Below, piece by piece: positions 1-6,985 of a stretch of 16,433 nt of DNA (within the stretch, counting starts at the first letter, position 1; every line of letters starts with the position of its first letter). This DNA comes from Pseudomonadota bacterium (GTDB lineage: Bacteria; Pseudomonadota; Gammaproteobacteria; UBA6186; Azoamicaceae), in NCBI GenBank assembly GCA_021848375.1, contig JAJZUR010000020.1, positions 1 to 16,433 of the forward strand. Direction: 5' to 3'. The notes under the pieces are model-generated. The model was given only the letters and a program-made list of their open reading frames with translations, was not told the origin of the DNA and did not search any database. The translations under genes were made by a program, and so were the position numbers.

Positions 1-234
1 ATCTACTGGTCTATCGAAAATAATTTGCATTGGATTTTAGATGTACAGTTTAGAGAAGATGATTGCTTTATTAGAAAAAATAACGCTGCCGAAAATATGG
101 CTGCTATTAGAAAAATGGCACTTAATATTATAAAAAGTTATAAGACACAAACCGGCAAAAAGCGTTCAATCAATGGGTTCCGTAGAGCTTTTGGATGGAA
201 TGAGCAGGTAATGACCGATATTTTAGATAGCTGA
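1..234 (+). CDS. ISAs1-family transposase, C-terminal fragment (cut by window edge)
   Basis: The reading frame is open from base 1, so the gene begins outside the window and only about 77 C-terminal residues are seen. They begin IYWSIENNLHWILDVQF and continue with FREDDCFIRK and NAAENMAAIRKMALNIIK. This is the recognisable C-terminal block of ISAs1 (H-repeat-like) DDE transposases. The Glu of WSIEN is the expected third catalytic acid of the DDE triad. The frame ends at a normal TGA with no internal stop in the visible part. Whether the whole element is intact cannot be judged here. The family assignment rests on the motif string. The neighbour downstream, a DUF4143 ATPase, is typical accessory DNA. 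Confidence 0.8.
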   Translation: MYWSIENNLHWILDVQFREDDCFIRKNNAAENMAAIRKMALNIIKSYKTQTGKKRSINGFRRAFGWNEQVMTDILDS

Positions 235-245
235 ATTAATAACTG

Positions 246-262
246 TTCATGAAATCGCCCTG
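246..262 (+). repeat. probable right terminal inverted repeat of the ISAs1-type element
   Basis: The 17 bases ttcatgaaatcgccctg lie 12 bases past the transposase stop. Read from the outside they begin CAGGGCGATTTCATG. A CAGGG-type tip is what I recall for ISAs1-family ends. The left end is outside the window, so the match cannot be confirmed by pairing. The position just after the stop codon fits an IS right end. Confidence 0.35.
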
Positions 263-320
263 GCGCAGGAATGACATATTATTGTTATTCAATTAAATCT
301 CAAGGGATGTTTATAAGTAA

Positions 321-326
321 TATAAT
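321..326 (+). promoter_or_regulatory. candidate -10 box for the DUF4143 ATPase gene
   Basis: A perfect TATAAT lies 14 bases before the left arm of the palindrome that covers the ATPase start. Initiation about 7 bases downstream would place the palindrome right at the 5' end of the mRNA. No convincing -35 hexamer sits 16-18 bases upstream, so this is only a candidate. Confidence 0.35.
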
Positions 327-339
327 TTAGTTATTAATT

Positions 340-380
340 ATCTATGCAAATCTGGCATGCTGTGCCATAATTGCATAGAT
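340..380 (+). promoter_or_regulatory. nested palindrome / hairpin overlapping the ATPase start codon
   Basis: The outer arms atctatgcaa (340-349) and ttgcatagat (371-380) are a perfect 10-bp inverted repeat. Inside them tggca (353-357) and tgcca (363-367) form a second perfect arm pair around a 5-base loop. The right outer arm includes the first two bases of the ATG at 379. No Shine-Dalgarno sequence is visible before that ATG. As DNA it could be an operator for a dimeric repressor. As RNA it would hide the start codon in a stem. Confidence 0.6.
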
Positions 381-1566
381 GATACAGAGAAGATTGGAAA
401 ATATTGTAACTACACAGTTAGGTTTGTTCCCTGCGGTGGCTCTTTTGGGCCCTCGGCAGGTGGGAAAAACCACTTTGGCGCTGGATATAGCAGCACAAAG
501 GCCCAGCATTTATCTTGATCTGGAAAATCCCCATGATGTGGAAAAGCTTCGTGAGCCCGTCTTATATTTAAGCGCCCATGCAGACAAATTAGTCATCATA
601 GACGAAGTACAACGAACCCCGGAATTATTTCAGATACTACGCGGGCTTATTGATCAAAATCGTCGCCGTGGTAAAAATGCTGGCCAATTCTTACTGCTCG
701 GATCAGCATCATTAGAATTAATTCGTCAATCTGGTGAAAGCCTAGCAGGTAGAATTGCCTATGAAGAGCTATATCCATTACAGCCACTTGAGATCCCAGT
801 CAATCAAATTGAACAACTATGGAGTCGAGGGGGTTTTCCAGACAGCTTTTTAGCATTAAATGATGAACAAAGTTTTACATGGCGACAAAATTTTATTCGT
901 ACTTATTTAGAGCGCGATATTCCACAATTAGGACCCAGAATACCTGCAGAAACTTTACGCAGATTTTGGACGATGTTAGCGCATAATCAAGGAGAGTTAT
1001 TAAATGCGGCTAAACTTGCAGCCGGACTTGCTGTAGATGGCAAAACCGTCGCAAGATATTTAGATCTATTAGTAGATTTATTGTTGGTACGACGTTTAAT
1101 GCCTTATATTCATAATACAAAAAAACGTCTCGTAAAATCTCCAAGAATATATGTGCGTGATAGTGGAATTTTGCATGCTTTATTGAACTTAAGTAATTGG
1201 GATAATATTTTAGGCCATCCCACTGCGGGTGATAGTTGGGAAGGATTCGTCATTGAAAGCATCCTCTGCAATGCGCCGGAGAGGGTTATAGCGAGTTTTT
1301 ATCGTACTACGGGGGGAGCTGAAATTGACCTCGTATTAGAATTACCCAACAATGAAATTTGGGCTATTGAGATTAAACATAGCCTATCACCAACCCTAGA
1401 AAGAGGGTTTTATGAAGCTTGCGCTGACATAAATCCACACAAGGCATTTGTTGTTTATTCAGGCACTGAACGGTATCAAATCAAAAATAACATCTCGGCC
1501 ATCAGCTTAAAAGAGATCTGTATATTAATGAATGATACTTTTACAGCAATAAAAAAGATCTCTTAG
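379..1566 (+). CDS. AAA ATPase with DUF4143 domain (AAA_14 family)
   Basis: This 395-residue protein has an N-terminal P-loop ATPase. Walker A is GPRQVGKT (residues 24-31), Walker B is LVIIDEVQ (71-78), and a sensor-like LLLGSAS stretch spans about 105-111. The conserved GGFP (151-154) and LERDI (177-181) follow. The C-terminal half is DUF4143, which has a PD-(D/E)xK-like layout: GAEIDLVL with E315 and D317, then AIEIK with E331 and K333. Proteins of this class are common in accessory regions. Their biochemical role is poorly defined, so no substrate is proposed. The start matches the usual family start (M-I-x-R-x-L) but has no Shine-Dalgarno and lies inside a palindrome. The stop overlaps the stop of the convergent 79-aa gene by 4 bases. 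The family call is firm; the function is unknown. Confidence 0.88.
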   Translation: MIQRRLENIVTTQLGLFPAVALLGPRQVGKTTLALDIAAQRPSIYLDLENPHDVEKLREPVLYLSAHADKLVIIDEVQRTPELFQILRGLIDQNRRRGKNAGQFLLLGSASLELIRQSGESLAGRIAYEELYPLQPLEIPVNQIEQLWSRGGFPDSFLALNDEQSFTWRQNFIRTYLERDIPQLGPRIPAETLRRFWTMLAHNQGELLNAAKLAAGLAVDGKTVARYLDLLVDLLLVRRLMPYIHNTKKRLVKSPRIYVRDSGILHALLNLSNWDNILGHPTAGDSWEGFVIESILCNAPERVIASFYRTTGGAEIDLVLELPNNEIWAIEIKHSLSPTLERGFYEACADINPHKAFVVYSGTERYQIKNNISAISLKEICILMNDTFTAIKKIS

Positions 1567-1802
1567 CTACTTGATAACGACGTAGCTGAAGTGCTACTGA
1601 TTATCATTTCGTGCCAAATATTTTCATACATGAATTCATATACATCGCCCCCAACGTAATCTTCAAAATCGAAATAATTCGCTGCTGGAGATTGTTGATA
1701 TCGGGTAGTAATAGTGTTGCGTTTTGCTTTTAAAACACCCGAACAATTATAATAAAGAGGCAATTGGGCTGAACTTCCGAAAACACCTTTACGTGTTGAC
1801 AT
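1563..1802 (-). CDS. unrecognised 79-aa protein, Tyr- and acid-rich centre, Ser/Thr-rich tail
   Basis: I do not recognise this protein. The ATG at 1802 is preceded on the minus strand by aaggaagg at about 6 bases, an excellent Shine-Dalgarno site, which is the main reason to accept it. The N-terminus is MSTRKGVFGSS. Residues of about 40-66 are acidic and aromatic (NYFDFEDY, VYEFMYENIWHEM), and the end is a run of Ser/Thr. There is no signal peptide or membrane segment. It ends tail to tail with the ATPase gene, the two stop codons overlapping. Its N-terminus resembles that of the divergent 63-aa protein. It could be a small accessory or secreted protein; nothing in the sequence decides this. 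Confidence 0.6.
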   Translation of the reverse strand: MSTRKGVFGSSAQLPLYYNCSGVLKAKRNTITTRYQQSPAANYFDFEDYVGGDVYEFMYENIWHEMIISSTSATSLSSS

Positions 1803-1839
1803 AGCACACCTTCCTTAGAACCATCCGTGACCAAAGCAC

Positions 1840-1876
1840 TCCAAAAGGGCATCAACTTGCAAGACACCCTTTTGGA
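1840..1876 (-). promoter_or_regulatory. 10-bp perfect inverted repeat in the leader of the 79-aa gene
   Basis: tccaaaaggg (1840-1849) and cccttttgga (1867-1876) are exact reverse complements separated by 17 bases. The repeat lies 38 bases upstream of the 79-aa start. Neither strand shows a T-run after it, so it is not a simple terminator. It could be an operator or an mRNA leader hairpin. Confidence 0.55.
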
Positions 1877-1948
1877 AAACTGTCATTCTTCCGAACATTA
1901 TTCGTATGCCTTTATATTTTAATTTTGTTATATATACGCTTTTTTTGA

Positions 1949-1969
1949 AAAAAAGTAAAGTACTTTTTT
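1949..1969. repeat. 9-bp AT-rich inverted repeat
   Basis: aaaaaagta (1949-1957) and tactttttt (1961-1969) are exact reverse complements around a 3-base centre. It is embedded in the AT-rich spacer, upstream of the candidate -10 of the minus gene. A protein-binding site is possible. Chance is also possible in such biased DNA. Confidence 0.45.
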
Positions 1970-2190
1970 AAGTAGATTAATTTGCTGTGAAAATTTTTAG
2001 TTAATTTCTAACCCTGATTTCCCTATTTTTATAAGAAAGATAGAGCTGTAATTTTATCTTAGTATTCCTCGGGTAATATTAACCATTTGAATTTATCAAT
2101 TATTTTGCCAATTTAAAAAAACTTGACAGGGTATCATTTTTTATTTTAGCCTAGGCATATTAGGATAAATTGACTACAAGGACATAAAGG

Positions 2191-2382
2191 ATGGAAACGA
2201 AAAAAGTGGTCTTCAACGATGAATATGGTGTGTTAGCTATCGCTTCTGCTCCAGAAATAACCGAAATAGAGAACGACAATTCACTCACTTGGTCTGGATC
2301 AACTTTAAAACAGGAATTAACGCAGTATATCAAAAATTTACGCTATAAAAAGCGATTTCGCGCCCCACCACCTAGGATTTAA
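2191..2382 (+). CDS. unrecognised 63-aa protein with acidic first half and basic tail
   Basis: I do not recognise this protein. The ATG is preceded by aagga at 2178-2182, 8 bases away, which is a good Shine-Dalgarno site. A hairpin follows the stop, so it looks like a stand-alone transcription unit. Residues 1-35 contain METKKVVF and an acidic stretch with EITEIENDN. The C-terminus is strongly basic and ends RYKKRFRAPPPRI. It has no cysteine, no membrane segment and no double-Gly leader cleavage site. The acidic-then-cationic layout resembles some peptide precursors, but no modification or export gene is nearby, so no function is assigned. The first eight residues resemble those of the divergent 79-aa protein. 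Confidence 0.6.
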   Translation: METKKVVFNDEYGVLAIASAPEITEIENDNSLTWSGSTLKQELTQYIKNLRYKKRFRAPPPRI

Positions 2383-2403
2383 TTCTTTTTTCCTAGATAC
2401 GCA

Positions 2404-2419
2404 CTAGGGTTTTCCCTAG
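2404..2419 (+). terminator. short hairpin terminator candidate after the 63-aa gene
   Basis: ctaggg and ccctag form a perfect 6-bp stem around tttt, 22 bases after the 63-aa stop. The following bases are T-rich (gttgtttatgttg) but not a clean T-run. It also lies just past the stop of the convergent permease gene. Confidence 0.45.
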
Positions 2420-2435
2420 GTTGTTTATGTTGTCT

Positions 2436-4271
2436 TCATCTAAAAATAAAATTAATCGTTAACAGCATGACAATCCAATATAAGATTGTCATGCCGCTGC
2501 CGACTTTTAAAAAATCGAGGGTTCGATAACCGCCAGGGCCTGCAATTAAAGCATTCACTTGATGCGTTGGCATTAAAAAGGTATTTGATGAAGCAATCGC
2601 AACAATTAAAGCATACAGTCGAGGATCTGCTCCGACATTAATCGCTAAATCTAAGGCAACTGGAACAAGAACAATGGTAGCTCCCACGTTAGAAATAAAA
2701 AATCCAAAGAGCGTTGCTAACATGGCCAAGCCAATTTGAATCATCCATTCTGGCAGATCCCCTCTGAGTAAGGGGGTATGTTGTGTTAACCAATCAGTGG
2801 TATGAGTGCTTTGCATCACCAATCCTAACGGAATTAATCCTGCCACTAAAAAAATAGTTTTCCAGCTTACACTACTATAAGCTTCATCGATCGTTAATAC
2901 ACCAGAGGCAATCATTCCTGCCGCTCCCAATAATAATCCTACTCCTACAGGATAATGGCCCCACACAATGAGCAAAATCGCTATCACAAAAAAAGAAAGC
3001 GCGTACATTACTTTTCTAGGTCGTAATTCTTCACGTGGATAAGAAGTGGTTACCACCACAAAATCCGGATCCTTATGAAAATCGGCAAAAGCTTCCCAGC
3101 GGCAAAACATGCCGAGCGTATCACCCGAACGCACCACTAATTTATTGAGTTCTTCCCCTTGATAGACTGTTTGCCCACGATAAACTGCCAATACATGGAC
3201 TTGGTGCGTACGCTTCATATGTAACTCGCGCAGTTCTTGCCCAATCAATTGTGAACTCGGCGGCACAACTGCCTCACACAAGCCCGCTTTAATAGGGTGT
3301 AACATTTCAGAAAAAACATTTAAACGGGGTTGCACCTTTAATCCATGCAACTCCGCAAAGTCTGCAATGACTTCGCGAAGCCCCATAATGGCAATCCAGG
3401 CATCCGCTTCAATAACCAATTTGCGAAGTGGTGGAAAATGCGCCTCTTTACCTGAGATAATGGCTAAAATAGAGGAAGAAGGATCTAATTTTTCCTCCAC
3501 CTCTTTTAAATTTAACCCTATTAAATCGCAATTTTTAGTGACTTTTAATTCAAAGATATCTCCCCCTTTACCATAAGTTTTTAAAAAATGGGTTTTGGTG
3601 GTACCACTGCTAAAGGTTTGAGAAGGTTCTTTGGGGAGAAGGCGTTTGCCAAAGAAAAATAAATAACCCATTCCTAACAATAATAAAAATAAACCTATCG
3701 GGAATACGGAGAAAAAATGAAATGGCGCGATGCTTCCAACATATTGATCCGAATTTTGAAGTAAACTATTAAGCATAATGAGAGGGCTACTGCCTATCAT
3801 GCTTAAGGTTCCACCGAGAACAGAGCAAATGGCAATCGGCATTAATAAACGTGATTTAGGGATCCCGGTTCGAATGGTAATTCGCGTCACGACCGGTAAC
3901 AATAAAGCAACCGTGCCAAGGCTTCGCATAAACCCTGATAAAACTCCTGAGGCGAACATTAAGACAACACTTATTTTCATTGAACGATCGCGACCCAGTT
4001 TTAAGATCCAACGCGCAATTCGAATGGCAATCCCGCTTTTTTCCAAGCCTGCACTGATAATCATCACCGCAATCAAAGACATTACAGCCTCACTGGAAAA
4101 GCCAGAAAATAATGCTTCGGGCGGTAATAAACGCGTAATGCCTAAGACTACTAAAACCAACACAGCAACCACATCAACACGCAGCACATTAGATAAAGAC
4201 AACAAAATGGCAAACAATAAAATGCTGAGTACCAAAACCATATCAAAGGTTAAGCCTATACTCTCTGGCAC
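2436..4271 (-). CDS. SLC13/DASS-type permease with two RCK_C (TrkA-C) domains
   Basis: This is a 611-residue inner-membrane protein. The N-terminal membrane half covers about residues 10-210. The soluble insert of about 235-400 holds two RCK_C-like repeats, one with GKEAHFPPLRKLVIEADAWI and one with VRSGDTLGMF. A second membrane half runs from about 420 to 611. Family signatures include SNVGAT (527-532) and SSNTFLMPTHQVN (561-573). The first-half counterpart reads MRSLGTVALLLPV in place of the N-N-T form of classical dicarboxylate carriers. The family moves anions such as sulfate or carboxylates, usually with sodium; the substrate here cannot be read. The start is GTG, chosen because gggagg lies 4 bases upstream. 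It follows trmB by 20 bases on the same strand, a probable operon. Confidence 0.85.
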   Translation of the reverse strand: MPESIGLTFDMVLVLSILLFAILLSLSNVLRVDVVAVLVLVVLGITRLLPPEALFSGFSSEAVMSLIAVMIISAGLEKSGIAIRIARWILKLGRDRSMKISVVLMFASGVLSGFMRSLGTVALLLPVVTRITIRTGIPKSRLLMPIAICSVLGGTLSMIGSSPLIMLNSLLQNSDQYVGSIAPFHFFSVFPIGLFLLLLGMGYLFFFGKRLLPKEPSQTFSSGTTKTHFLKTYGKGGDIFELKVTKNCDLIGLNLKEVEEKLDPSSSILAIISGKEAHFPPLRKLVIEADAWIAIMGLREVIADFAELHGLKVQPRLNVFSEMLHPIKAGLCEAVVPPSSQLIGQELRELHMKRTHQVHVLAVYRGQTVYQGEELNKLVVRSGDTLGMFCRWEAFADFHKDPDFVVVTTSYPREELRPRKVMYALSFFVIAILLIVWGHYPVGVGLLLGAAGMIASGVLTIDEAYSSVSWKTIFLVAGLIPLGLVMQSTHTTDWLTQHTPLLRGDLPEWMIQIGLAMLATLFGFFISNVGATIVLVPVALDLAINVGADPRLYALIVAIASSNTFLMPTHQVNALIAGPGGYRTLDFLKVGSGMTILYWIVMLLTINFIFR

Positions 4272-4291
4272 CGGTCCTCCCTGAACTTAGC

Positions 4292-4993
4292 TTATGCTTC
4301 AACGCGTTTAAAAATAAGATCCCATGTTTGATGTCCAAGGCGATGCCCGCGTTGCTCATATTTGGTTAAAGGACGAAATACCGGTCGCGGCATAAACTGT
4401 CCTTCTCCAGCCGTATTCATAAAACAAGGACTCGCCGAAAGCTCTGACATCATTTGATAAGCATAGTCCATCCAATCCGTTACCAAATGCAATAGACCGC
4501 CGATTATTAACTTTTTTGCCGCTAATTTGATAAACGGGGCTTGCACTAAACGGCGCTTCTGATGACGCTTCTTTGGCCACGGATCGGGGAAAAATACTTG
4601 TATTCGACGAAGAAAGTTATCCGGAATATTCTCTGCTAAGACTTCCATTGCATCTTTGCAAAAAACACGTAGATTGCCTAAGCCTTGCTCATCGATAGCA
4701 GCCAATAAACTGCCAATGCCCGTTCTATAGACATCAATCCCAATAAAATCGCACTCGGGTTCACGCTTTGCCATTTCAATTAAAGACTGACCATCCCCAA
4801 AGCCAATTTCCAGAATGATATCAGCTGTTCTTCCAAAAACAGCGTTTAGATCTACAAGATCGCCGGGTTCAAGAATAAGACCATATTTCGGCCATAGATC
4901 GTTCAGTGCCTTAGCCCCCCGAGGGGTTATTCTGCCCTCGCGACGCACAAAGCTTCGGATTTGACGATATGGGTATGTTGGAATAGCATTCAT
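4292..4993 (-). CDS. trmB: tRNA (guanine-N7-)-methyltransferase TrmB
   Basis: TrmB makes m7G46 in the variable loop of tRNAs, using SAM in the cytoplasm. The SAM-binding motif LEIGFGDG is at residues 61-68. The family signature FFPDPWPKKRH is at 134-144 with catalytic-region D137. The C-terminal substrate block is RPLTKYEQRG and beyond (from 207). I start at the ATG at 4993 (233 aa) because agggt lies upstream at a suitable distance and MNAIPTYPYRQIRSFVRR aligns with family starts. An in-frame ATG at 5029 would add 12 residues without a ribosome site. It is transcribed away from lptM and lies just upstream of the permease gene. Confidence 0.93.
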   Translation of the reverse strand: MNAIPTYPYRQIRSFVRREGRITPRGAKALNDLWPKYGLILEPGDLVDLNAVFGRTADIILEIGFGDGQSLIEMAKREPECDFIGIDVYRTGIGSLLAAIDEQGLGNLRVFCKDAMEVLAENIPDNFLRRIQVFFPDPWPKKRHQKRRLVQAPFIKLAAKKLIIGGLLHLVTDWMDYAYQMMSELSASPCFMNTAGEGQFMPRPVFRPLTKYEQRGHRLGHQTWDLIFKRVEA

Positions 4994-5084
4994 TGACCAT
5001 ACCCTACCGAAGAATCCATATATTGTCAATTACATAACATAATGTTCCTACAACCCTTTTAGGACACTGTGATACACTTCTAGA

Positions 5085-5234
5085 ATGATAAAGAAAGCAC
5101 TGATCTGGTTATGCCTTGGAACTGTATTCGGTTTGCTGTCCGGTTGCGGTCAAAATGGGCCCTTATATCTGCCTGGACAAAAACCGCCCATTACGGTGAT
5201 TGATTCTGATGATCCCTATCAAGAGCTTGAATAG
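5085..5234 (+). CDS. lptM: LptM-type lipoprotein (YifL family, LPS translocon maturation)
   Basis: This 49-residue ORF encodes a small lipoprotein. MIKKALIWLCLGTVFGLLSG is a lipoprotein signal with lipobox LSGC, giving lipidated C21. Directly after it comes CGQNGPLYLP, the hallmark of the LptM/YifL family (usually CGQKGPLYLP). In E. coli LptM binds the LptD-LptE outer-membrane LPS translocon and helps its disulfide maturation. The tail is acidic (DSDDPYQELE). The gene sits 15 bases upstream of dapF, the same order as in enterobacteria and pseudomonads, which strongly supports the call. It has no strong Shine-Dalgarno before the ATG. Confidence 0.9.
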   Translation: MIKKALIWLCLGTVFGLLSGCGQNGPLYLPGQKPPITVIDSDDPYQELE

Positions 5235-5249
5235 GCTAAACTAAAAATT

Positions 5250-6080
5250 ATGTTAATCCATTTTACGAAAATGCATGGGCTTGGAAATGATTTTGTGGTG
5301 ATTGATCTCATCACTCAATCCCTGAAGCTACGAGCCGCTCACATTAAACGCATCATGGATCGTCGTTTAGGCATTGGCGGTGATCAGCTTTTGTTGATCG
5401 AACCCCCGACCAGGACCACCGCAGATTTTTATTACCGTATTTTTAATGCCAATGGACAAGAAGTAGAGCAATGCGGCAATGGTGCTCGCTGTGCTGCACG
5501 CTTCTTTTATGATATGGGTTTTACCAATCAACGGCAATTAGAAGCCGATTGTTTGGCAGGAACCCTTAAATTTCAAATTGAAGACAATACCGATGTGACG
5601 GCAAATATAGGAAGCCCCAAATTTAAGCCAAGTGAAATTCCATTTCATGTATCTCAAGAATCTTTAGAATATCCGATCAAAATTGAAGAAAATGAACTTT
5701 CCATCAGTGCGCTTTCGATGGGAAATCCTCACGCGGTTCTGCAGGTTCCAAATATCGACACGGCGTTAGTCAAAAAAATAGGCCCACTTCTTAGTAAACA
5801 TTCCGCATTTCCAAATGAAACTAACGTGGAATTTATGCAAGTAGTAGATGAACATCAGATCCGTTTACGAATCTATGAACGCGGCATTGGAGAAACGCCC
5901 GCGTGTGGAACAGGGGCCTGTGCAGCAGTGGTTGCGGGGATCCGCCTTGGTTTATTAAAAAGCCCTGTTTCCGTATGGTTTCAAAAAGGCACTCTCAACA
6001 TTGTTTGGGATGATCCCCATTCCCCAGTCTACATGACAGGGCCTACCACCAGCGTATTTGTTGGAAGTTTTCGGATCTAA
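5250..6080 (+). CDS. dapF: diaminopimelate epimerase DapF
   Basis: DapF converts LL- to meso-diaminopimelate, the precursor of lysine and of the peptidoglycan cross-link residue. The protein has 276 residues, the usual length. The two catalytic cysteines are visible: C75 in EQCGNGARC and C219 in TPACGTGAC. The N-terminal MHGLGNDFVVID motif and MGNPHAV (157-163) are also typical. The cytoplasmic enzyme is cofactor-free. Its stop TAA shares its last A with the xerC ATG, so translation is probably coupled. The ribosome site before the ATG is weak. Confidence 0.97.
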   Translation: MLIHFTKMHGLGNDFVVIDLITQSLKLRAAHIKRIMDRRLGIGGDQLLLIEPPTRTTADFYYRIFNANGQEVEQCGNGARCAARFFYDMGFTNQRQLEADCLAGTLKFQIEDNTDVTANIGSPKFKPSEIPFHVSQESLEYPIKIEENELSISALSMGNPHAVLQVPNIDTALVKKIGPLLSKHSAFPNETNVEFMQVVDEHQIRLRIYERGIGETPACGTGACAAVVAGIRLGLLKSPVSVWFQKGTLNIVWDDPHSPVYMTGPTTSVFVGSFRI

Positions 6081-6985
6081 TGGAAGCGGCAATACAAAAT
6101 TTTTTACATTATTTAGAATATGAAAAACGTTTTTCCAAACATACTCTTTCAAGCTATCAAATTGATCTCACTAATGCCAAAGCATTTTTTAACGCTCAAA
6201 ACATTAGTGAATGGGATAAGGTTTCGGAAAGCTCAATTCGCCTTTTATTGGCTTCTAAGAATAGCCAAGCTTTTTCACCGCGATCGCTTAATCGACAACT
6301 ATCTAGTCTGCGATCCTTTTTTCGTTTTCTGGTTCGAGAAAAACACATTCATGACAATACCGCCTTAAAAGTACTTTCCCTAAAAACCAGCCGACCACTC
6401 CCTAAGGCGTTGGATGTGGACCAAATGGCAAGATTATTAGCATTTTCCGAAAACGATACCAGTGCGGTGCGCGATATTGCTGTGATGGAATTATTATACT
6501 CTACCGGAATTCGGATCTCTGAGCTGGTTTCTCTTAATGTGACTGATCTCGATTTCCCGCAACAACAGGTCTCTGTGATGGGAAAAGGCAACAAAGCACG
6601 GCTCGCCATCCTGGGTCAATTTGCCATTAAGGCGCTTCAACAGTGGTTACAAGTTCGCGCGACCTTTGCTCACCCCAATGAACCTGCTTTGTTTCTAAAC
6701 AAAAGAGGTAAACGCTTAAGTACCAGAGCCATCCAATATCGCTTGTATCATATTGGGATCCAACAAGGAATTGAAACACGCGTAACGCCACATCGCTTAC
6801 GCCACAGTTTTGCAAGCCATCTGCTTGAATCTAGCCATGATTTGCGCGGCGTCCAAGAATTATTAGGACATACTGATTTGAGTACAACACAAATTTATAC
6901 CAAAGTTAACTTTCAGCATCTTGCTAATGTCTATGATCAATGTCATCCTAGAGCACGGAAGTTTCGCGAGGAAACCAAAAAATGA
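6080..6985 (+). CDS. xerC: tyrosine recombinase XerC
   Basis: XerC acts with XerD at dif to resolve chromosome dimers at cell division. The 301-residue protein has the N-terminal SAM-like core-binding domain (about 1-90) and the C-terminal catalytic domain. All catalytic residues are present: R145 (STGIRISE), K169 (MGKGNK), H238 and R241 (TPHRLRHSFASHLL), H264 (LLGHTDLSTT) and nucleophile Y273 (QIYTKV). The position after dapF is the classical gammaproteobacterial order and separates it from XerD or an integron/phage integrase. It overlaps dapF by 1 base and dsbB by 4. Confidence 0.95.
   Translation: MEAAIQNFLHYLEYEKRFSKHTLSSYQIDLTNAKAFFNAQNISEWDKVSESSIRLLLASKNSQAFSPRSLNRQLSSLRSFFRFLVREKHIHDNTALKVLSLKTSRPLPKALDVDQMARLLAFSENDTSAVRDIAVMELLYSTGIRISELVSLNVTDLDFPQQQVSVMGKGNKARLAILGQFAIKALQQWLQVRATFAHPNEPALFLNKRGKRLSTRAIQYRLYHIGIQQGIETRVTPHRLRHSFASHLLESSHDLRGVQELLGHTDLSTTQIYTKVNFQHLANVYDQCHPRARKFREETKK

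Larger units (their letters stand above)
1803..2190. other. AT-rich divergent intergenic region between two small genes
   Basis: This 388-base spacer has no credible gene and is strongly AT-rich from about 1877 to 2170. It must hold the promoters of both flanking genes. For the minus gene, TATATA at 1931-1936 is a possible -10, giving a leader of roughly 120 bases that includes the 1840-1876 inverted repeat. For the plus gene, TTGACA at 2123-2128 is a good -35, but no clear -10 lies at 16-18 bases. A homopolymer palindrome TTTTTTTGAAAAAAA sits at 1940-1954. Long A and T tracts suggest bent or silenced DNA, which is inference. Confidence 0.55.

Noticed and set aside
379..1802. ATPase plus 79-aa gene as a toxin-antitoxin pair
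   Set aside because: They are convergent rather than co-transcribed, and neither has a toxin or antitoxin signature.
3778..4284. 168-codon plus-strand frame inside the SLC13 permease gene
   Set aside because: It is low in complexity, rich in Lys, Thr and Ile, and antisense to clear membrane-protein coding; a shadow frame.
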